From assembly GCF_033958435.1 (NCBI RefSeq), contig NC_134160.1, forward strand, positions 9,163,001 through 9,227,000: a DNA stretch of 64,000 nucleotides, read 5' to 3'. The translations under genes and the position numbers were made by a program. Source of the DNA: Carettochelys insculpta. Its lineage: Eukaryota > Chordata > Testudines > Carettochelyidae. The notes below the pieces were generated by a model. That model was not told the origin of the DNA, searched no databases, and worked only from the letters and a program-made list of their open reading frames with translations. This document shows, in pieces, positions 52,301-61,300 of the stretch; position 1 is the stretch's first letter; every line of letters starts with the position of its first letter.

Positions 52301-55300
52301 ATACATTAAAGCTCATGCATGACTCAGCCTCTCCATTCATCATATTGGGCAGGGACTTAGGTGGGTCCATGCAGAGCCCCATTGACTTCAGCAGAGCTCC
52401 ACAGTGTCTCTTGTAGCCCCAGGGCTTTAGCTCTGAATCCAGCCTGGGGATGTTGGGTGTTTAGAGAGTAAAGACTCAAGCTGAGCTGAGTAAAGCCGTA
52501 CTAAGCTGCACAAATCTCAGAACTTGCTGTCATTGAATGCGTTGGATTCTCCTGCCAGGTCTCTAAATGTCGACATGGAATGGCTGTACGGGGCCAGCGA
52601 GAGTAGCAACATGGAAGTGGATATAGGTTACCTACCTCAGGTGTGTCATAACTTTCTCTTCTTTTGGTGCATGCAGCCACTTAGCTGGGAGTCCCCGAGG
52701 GCGGCCTGCTTATGCTGCCTCTGCTACTGCTGTTGTCTTTCCACATGACTTCCTGCAAGTGTGGCTGTGATCTGGGTGCTCCCAATGTGCTCACAGGGCA
52801 TTGTGCAGAAATGATGCTCGGTGTTCTTAACTAATTATCTCTATCATGCTACTCACAGTATTGAGTGTTTTTTCTTGAAGACTGAGCTCCTGGAGTCATG
52901 TGATGACACAGGACTCTTGGAGTCGTCTTGCAGTCAACATGGCTGTGGAGGAAGAACTTGGGACCCCGAAACCCAGAGAGAAAGTCAAAAACCACAAAAT
53001 CAATCTGGGCGAAACTTACGTTTTTAAAAAAATCTCATCTGCCCCCGTCTTTCTTCCGGAGCTCGATCTGGCACGCCTCCATGCTAAATCGAACTCGCAG
53101 AGCACCTGTCCTGGCACCCCTGCCCCCCGTTAGGAGTAAGGGAGGGTGACTGGAGTGCAGAATCCAGTCGACCTCCTTTAGTGGAGACGGCAGAGAAGCC
53201 TGAATTAAGGTATATTGATTCCAACTATGTAATTAACGCAGCTGGAACGGTGCACCTGGATTGGATCTGCCCTTTTTTTTGCTCCTAAATAAAAATAGCA
53301 GTGTTGTGACAGACCTCCGAAGCTGCAAGAGGTGGAACCCTGGCCTGTAACACCTCAGTCGTGAAGGCCCCCTGACAGCTTCCTCTCTCACAGCAAGCTG
53401 CAGGCATGGAAAAGAGTTGCCCACAGACACAGGCCATCTGACTGTTTTATTGCTGCCAGGCTGCGTTCCCTGTAAGATGCATGGCCAAGGACCTGCCCTG
53501 GATTGGCTCTTCTGCAGCTGGGGTGTTCCTCTCCTGGCCCAAACCCAGCTGCAGCTGGGGCACATACAGATCAGCCGAAGAGAGGGCACAGTGAATATAA
53601 ATTAATCAGATATCTACCCCAGTGGTTCTCAGCCAGGGGTATGTGCCCCCCCTGGGGGTACACAGAGGTCTTCCAGGGGTACGTCAACACATCTAGATCA
53701 GTCTTTCTCAACCTGGTTTTGGAGGATGAATTGGTGGGGGGCAGGGGTTCCATGTGGCAGGGGACCCAGCAAACTAAGTTACCGATTGTGCGCCTCAGGC
53801 TTCAGACAAAGTTCACAAGTGAAATGTAAATACAATATTTATATTCCAATTCATCAAAGTTATAATCTTGGAGTGGAAACGAGGAAACTGGCATTTTTTC
53901 ATTAATAATGTGCTGTGACACTTTTGTAGTTCAATGTCCGATTTTGTGAGCAAGTAGTTTTTAATCCCAGAGAGGGAGCTGTGCTAGTCTGTATCGTCAC
54001 AGAACAAAAAAGCAGTCCTGTAGCACTTCAAAGACCGACAAAATGATCAGAATTTCGAGCTGTGAAGAAGTGGGTGTGTCCCATGAAAGCCTATCATCTA
54101 ATAAATCATTTTGTTAGTCTTTAAGGTGCTACAGGACGGCTTTTCTGTTGTTTAAAGTAGTTTTTAAATGAGGTGAAGCTGCGCTTGTGCAAGACAAATC
54201 AGATTCCTGAGAGGGGTACAGTCATCCTAAAAGCTTGAGAACCGCTGCTGTTCGCTGAAGTGTCAGTATAATATTTATAGTCCAAATGAGAGAGTATGCA
54301 GTTTTTTTCAGTCATAGTATAGACCGTGGCACTTCTGTATTTTTAGATGTGATTTTTATGTAGTTTAAGAAGCGTGAAAATTGCAGGGGACTCAAGACAT
54401 ATCGAACTCCTGAAAAGGGTACTGTAGTCTGGAAAGGTTGAGAATCACTGATCATCTCTGCCCTCATTAAAATCTCTCAGATACACTGGTGTGTGTACGC
54501 CTTTGTCCTGTACTGTTGGGGGAGGGAAGTGCTTGTAGCTTCCTAGGGAGAAAACACTCTGACCTTGTCACGTAGATGGAACTGGAATCTTCGGGGCCAT
54601 CCATCCCTTCTGTGATTCATGATGAAAGTGGCGACGTGGTGGACGGCAGAGACCTGGCGGGGGAGCCGATTCAGTTTGTGTTTGAGGAGATAAACTGGCA
54701 GCGTGAGATAAGCTGGGAAGAAGCTGCCCAGAAACTGGAAGTTGCCATGTACCCATTTAAAAAGGTAAATTGCCTGCCTTATTGCTTCTTCAGTTTGTTG
54801 TTTTGGAGGGGACAATCCACCCATATGCTTCTACCATCCTAGGGAGCTACAAGAACTAAGAGGTGAGGTCCTCTGCTGGGTTTCTTTACAAATAAGTTGT
54901 GACAACAGACACTGCATTAATATTCCACACCTCTAGCATTGCCCTCTGGGTGCATCAGATTTGGAGGTTAATGAACCCTGTCTCGCACCAACTCATCTGG
55001 TGAAGTGGGTTGTACCCACAAATGCTCATCACCTAATGAATGTGTTACTCTCTTAGGGTGTGTCTACATAGCAAAATTATTTTGGAATAACAGCCGCTAT
55101 TCTGAAATAAATTCGCGAGAGTCTCCACAAAACAATCGCTATTTCGAAATAATTTCAAAATAAGTGGATGGCTTATTTTGAATTCGGTAAACCTCATTCC
55201 ATGAGGAATAGCGGGTATTCTGAAATAGATATTTCGGAATAGGGGCTGAGTAGACAGGGAATGGGGTTATATCAAAATAAGATATTCCAGAATAGATTAT

Positions 55301-58300
55301 TCTGAAATAATTCTGCTATGTCGACATAGTATTTAGGATTAGAGCTCCTGGAAGCAGTGCTTTCAGGGGCTCTAATCTGAAATAATCTCTACTGTGTGTA
55401 GACACGCTATTTTGGAATAAGTTTTGCTCATTCCGGGGTTTCCCTGTAGTGTTGTTGCATTATTCTAGAATAGCTGATTTCGGAATAACAACTCTGGAAT
55501 AAACTATTCTGGAATAACTTTGCTGTGTTAGACCTCCCCTCAGGTGCCACAGGACTGCCTGTTGTTTTTGAAGTTGTAGATTAGTGTGGCTACCCTTCTG
55601 ACTTCCCCTGAGCTCAGTGTATGGATCCCTTGTGACATTTGGGATGGAGGAGGGGAACAGAGGCCGAGAGAAGTTGACCAGGGCCCCGCAGGGGGCCAGT
55701 GGCAAGGCCAGAATAGAGTCCTGCCTGATTAGATTGATGGGAGGGAGGTGGGAGCCAGGGTTCCCCGTAAGCTGTGTACTTGTGTGTCTGCCCAGCTGAT
55801 CAGCAGAACGTCCACTGCCACATTTTGTGTTCCTTCTGGTGGTGCACATAAAAAGTGTGTTCTGCACATGGCTAGAAAAGATTAGAGGGACTGGTGGCCG
55901 GGGGAGAGGTCCATGTTCCAATAGTAGCCACTGGTGCTCTTTTGACAGAGGCAGATAATGGTGGCTTTTGTTTTTTCACCAGCCAAATGCTGCAAAACTA
56001 TGTCGGGGACTGAATTTGCCGTATCAGCAGGAAATACACAAGCTACTTGCAGCTCAGCGTCTTGCCATGAAAAGTGAATCTCCAGCACAGGGCGACCAAA
56101 ATGACTTCGTGCCCTAGTGCAGGAGTGTGCAAATGTTTTACGTCAGGCCCCACTTTTCATCCCTGCAATTAGCCAGGGCCCTCCAACCCAGCAGAAATGT
56201 TGGGAAGGTGCAAGAACCTTTTTGTCACGTATAAGAAAATAAGTCTGTAGAATGTAAACACTTTATGAATCAGTCTATAAATATGAATACATTGACATAA
56301 AAACAGTAACAGATTTCAATATTGTGCTGCGCCCCTCATAAAATTTCATGCCCCCGCCAAGAGGTCCAGTTCCCCACTTCTTGCACCTCTATGCTTCTGG
56401 CAGCTAAAGCAGATTGTTGCTCCCTGATCCTGATTCCTTGGGCTCAGGGAAACATAGGAGCAGCTGAGGGGAGAAAACATGCTTTGGAGTAAATGTTTGC
56501 ATAAGACTCCTAAGGTGTAGTTGAAGCTCAGTGTCTGAGGGTGATTGGAGTCAGTTTTCTGCCAGGTGTCTTTGTGGCTAGTTGTTAACCTCTTTTTTTG
56601 ACCATAACCTCTTTTTTTAATGAATATTCCTGGGCCAAATCTCCCAGGCCTCTGACGTGTTTGGGTGCAAAGAGTGTACAACAGTGTGCCAACACTTTCT
56701 CTGGGTGTGCAAATGCAGGCAAACAGCAGCCCACATGCTTTGCTTGTGCATCCTTAAAGCCCTGCTGGAAAAAGGTCCACCGGAAGGTCGTTAATCAAGC
56801 TGCTGTCCTGTGGCAAGGCCACACCCTCCTCTCAGGAGAGAGCCCCAGAGCGAGCTGCTGCCATGGGCAAAACAAAACAAACAGAAAAGCCCCCAGGGGA
56901 CAGTTCTTAGCAGAGCTCAGCATAATAGGAGAAGAGTGGCTGCAGGGAAGGCAATGCAGGCTGCGGGATGGAGGTGGGGGGACAGGGGGTCAGCTGGATT
57001 GCACTGCACCCCCCTTACAAAATTTACACCCCCTGGGGGCGCAGCCCCCGTCCTAGGTAACAGTGCCTCTCGCACATTCCCAATTCTCAGCGTAGTACTT
57101 GCCTTTCCATTGTCACTTTTATCTGGGGGATCACTTAGAACTTAAAAAGCAGCAAACCTCATTCACACACCTGAGAGGCATGGAGGGACCTTCAAGCAAA
57201 TCAGGGCAGAGCTGGGAACAGAACCCAGGAGTCCAGCTGCCACGCGCTTGTGGTTTGGAACCGCTCCGTTGCAGATGAACACAGATCTGCGGATATCCAT
57301 GTTAAATCTGTGGATAGCTGCATCCTCAGATGTGGGTGTGAAGATCCGTGGCTCATTTTTTGTGGATGCTAATTTTGTGCCCTCTCAGGGTTGTACTGTT
57401 AAGGGAGTGAAGAATCCAGTGGCAGCTGGGGAGCACAGAAGCTTAATGTTAGGGCTGGAAGGGAAGCTGAGTCTTTACTTGGGTGTGTGCCTGACGTGAC
57501 CAGGCAGGTGCAGCAGCTCTGAACTCTACCTCGCCCCAGGGGCTGCTTTGGCCTCAGCGTCTCCAATGGTCCGTCTGCTTGCAGGTTTCGTACCTTCCCT
57601 TCACTCAGGCTTTTGACAGAGCGAGAGCGGAGAAGAAGCTGGTGCACTCCATCCTGCTGTGGGGCGCCTTGGACGACCAGTCCTGCTGAGGTGAGCCGCT
57701 GGGGCGCCTGCAAGAGCAGTTAAGCCACCTTTCCCTGCCTGCTGGGAAGGGAGAGCGAAGCAATGCTGCAGCCTGGCTTCCCTGAGGCCATAGGGATGTG
57801 GGGGAGACCAGCTTCAGTGGTGTCATGTAAAGTAACCCCTGAAGTGTGGAGGGCAGATAGAATCATGGAACTGGAAGGGACCTTGAGAGATCGTTGAGTC
57901 CTGTCCTCTGTGCTCACAGTGTGACCGCCCGTGGGCAGACTTGAACTTGGTACCTCTAGAGCTTAGTGCAGGAGCCTCTGCAGTTTGAACTAAAAGCCAG
58001 ATGGGTTTGAACTAGAATCACTGCCCTGAAATCTGGGGCAGGGCAGGTCAGGACCCTGCAGTCTGTAAAGGGCCCACATGCACCCCCCAAATTCAGCTCC
58101 CTTTCATTTTAGGGAAGGTTTGGAGCCAGCTCTCAGTCTGGTGGCTTAAGCCCAGCTTTTTTATTCTAACAGATTGTATGGAGTTGCCCACAGTGCTGCA
58201 GCGTGTTTTCCTCTTCACCCCCAGCCCCCCGTCAATCTAATGAGGCAGCTGCAGCCTATGTACAATACAGCTCGTTCTCCTCCTGCTTGGCATCTTGCAT

Positions 58301-61300
58301 CCTCTCACATGGGTGTAAAGTGGGTGGAAAATGCTGCGAAATCCAGATTCCCCGTGTCTGGCACTTCAGTGACAACACAAGCCACAAGGTTGGGGAGAAT
58401 CAAACCCCGTCTCTCCGAATGCAAGAAGCCACTGTGATCCACGTAGCTGCTCTGCATGCCTGGGACCGCTGGTTTCTGCAGGCTGCGTGTCTGTGTTAAA
58501 GGGGAAGAAGGCTGAAATCTGCTCTGCGTGACTTACTCTTGGAGCATCCATTGGGTGGGGGCTCCCTTGTAGTGCAAACTAAAGTCTCACATTACATAAA
58601 GCTGCCTGTAATGGGTGTAGCTAAAGCCTCTTCTTGCTCAGGAAGAAATAAAACTTTTACCTAGTCAGTTGCCATTGGCACCCCTATGTTATTTTTTTGA
58701 GCAGCTCAGCAAACCAGTCTCGCTCTTTCTCTCATTTTGCCCCAGGTTCAGGGCGAACTCTCCGGGAGACAGTCCTGGAAAGTTCGCCCATCCTTGCTTT
58801 GCTGAATGAGAGCTTCATCAGCAGCTGGTCACTGGTGAAGGAACTAGAAGAGCTACAGGTAAGCATCTTTGTAGTATTTAGTTTCCCTGCGTGCAGTGCT
58901 GGTAAAAGGCACCAACTTGACCATCCTGGTCCTGGGAACTGAACAATTAACAGAATGATTGTCCCTGGCACAGAATCGTAGAATACTGCAACTGGAAGGG
59001 ACCTCGAGATATCATCAAGTTCACTTTCCTTCGTGGCAGGACCACCAGGCACCATAGATATCCCTGATAGCTGCTTGTCTAACCTGCTCTTAAATATCTC
59101 CAATGCTGGAGATTCGACAACCTCTGTAGTCAATTTATTCCAGTGCTTAACCCCCCTGACAGGAAATGTTTACTCATTTCCAACTTAAACCGCCCTTGCT
59201 GCATTTTAAGTCCATTTCATCTTACTCTGTCATCAGTGGTCAAGAAGAACAATTTTTCTCTCTCCTCTTTGTAACGCCCTTTTAGGTACGTGCCAACTGC
59301 TATCATGCCCCCTTCAGTCATCTCTTTTCCAAACTAAACAAACCCAATTCTTTCAGTCTCCCCTCATGGCTCACGTTCTCTAGACCTTAATCATTTTTGT
59401 TGCTTTTCTTCAGACCCTCTCCAGTTTCTCCACATCTTTCTTGCAGTGTGGTGCCCAGAACTGGACATGATACTCCAGTTGAGGCCAAATCAGCAGAGAG
59501 TAGAGGCAAAGAGTCGATTTTTGTGTCTTTCTCACAACACTCCTGTTAATACATCCCAGAATGATGTTTGCTCTTGTTTTTTTTTTTTTTCTCCCAAGTG
59601 TCCTGCTATTGACTCCTATTTAGCTTGTGGCTCACTATGATCCCTCGATCCCTTTCCATAGTGCGCCTTCTGAGACAGTCATTTCCCATTTTGTATACAT
59701 GAAGCTGATTGTTCCTTCCTAAGTGGAGCACTTTCCATTTATCCAGGTTGAACTTTATCCTATTTACCTCAGACCATTTCTCCAGCTTGTTCAGATCGTT
59801 CTGAAGTATGACCCTATCCTCCAAAGCCCTGGCAACCTCTCCTAGCTTGGTATCATCTGCAAACTTTATAAGCATATCTCTGCATTATCTAAATCATTGA
59901 TTAGGCACTAATGATGTCTGGGTCCAATTCCCCCTCCATCATGGGCTCCCTGGGTACTTTTGGGCAAGTCACTTGATCTCTGTGTCTCATGCTCTGCATC
60001 TGTGAAGTGGGAATAATGCCCCTCCCTATCCCGTCGGGGTGTCAAAAAGATTGAGGGGGCTCCCGCATCCTTCAGCACTAGAGCGTGGGTAGTGCTGTGT
60101 CTGTCTCCTGACCCGAAGCCAGCATTTCCCCCAGCTGTGGGAGAGCACGGCACCGTCGAGGGTTGCTCTGCAGATAAATGCCTGTAGCTTCCCAGAAGGA
60201 TTTATGCAATTGCCAAGAATGGCTGGAGGCTTGGCTGCCAGGTGACTGGATGTCTGCAGCGCCTTTCACCTCTACCAGGCCAGCGTAGACAAGGCCATTG
60301 CAGTGGAAATTTGAGTCTGTCCGCTCCCCAGGAGGACGTGCAGTTGTGAACTGTGGACAGCAGCACAGTGGGACCCTACTTAATGCCTGGGTCAGCTGCC
60401 CTGGATTGGCTTGGCTGGAGGCTGGACTCCTCCTGGGGCTCCCTTGAGGTTGGCTGAGGTACTTTGGCAGGGGCAGCCTGGGGGAAGCTTGTGCCAACTC
60501 TCCAGCTATGCAGAATGGGCACATGTGAGGGATCTCTATCGGTAGAAGTCATAGGCTCCTTAATGAGACTATAAGCGAGGCACCGATGGAGATAAATTAA
60601 GGAACCAGCACTGGAGTCTCCCTTTAAACAATTAAAGCACCAGTGTTAATCGCTGACCAGGGAACTTCAGCTGTGCCCTGTGTAATTACTGTGCCCATAA
60701 CTCTGTGCACCCCACCAGCATTGTGAGTTGTGAAGAGCTCTGTCTTTAGTGGTAGCAGAGCCTTAAATGGATCATAAGTGGTGTCAATTTCCTAGCTGGT
60801 TAATGTCTGTCTCAGCTCATGCTGTGAGTCCAAATGTCAATCGGTTGCGGTGATCAAAACTGTGGGTAATCATGTTCTGTTGTCCAGACCTCTGGCGAGT
60901 GAGCCGTGGTGGGGTGATATTGACTATGCCAGGGGTCAGCAACCTTTCCGAGGCGGAGCGCTGAAATTTGACCTTTTGACCTCTGTCCAGTCTGGCTGGT
61001 GATACTTTTTAAAGTCACTAACAGTCCCACTTACAACAGCTTCATTCATAAATGCATTAAGATACAGGGCTTTACCATGTAGGTGGTGGGTGGTAGCATT
61101 AGCTGGTCTTTTGTTAATCCACAGGTGGCCTGGCTTTGAGCAAGCTCCCGGCTGCATGGGGGAGGAGGGACAGGGCTGAGCTTGTGCCTCATGTGCTGAT
61201 GAAAATCAGCTCCTGTGCTGCTCTTGGCACCATGCTGGGGGGTGCTGACGAAACTGAGATGGAGTCTAGTGGCGTGTGACTGAAAGAAGCAGCTGGTCAA

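Noticed and set aside
57687..57689. In-frame TGA as a true stop or pseudogene mutation in SELENON
   Set aside because: It falls exactly at the Sec position of the family motif, the reading frame stays conserved for 128 more codons, and the recoding hairpin is intact.
59606..59875. 89-residue minus-strand frame as a host gene
   Set aside because: [10 protein letters not shown] and [12 protein letters not shown] identify it as the CR1 RT tail.
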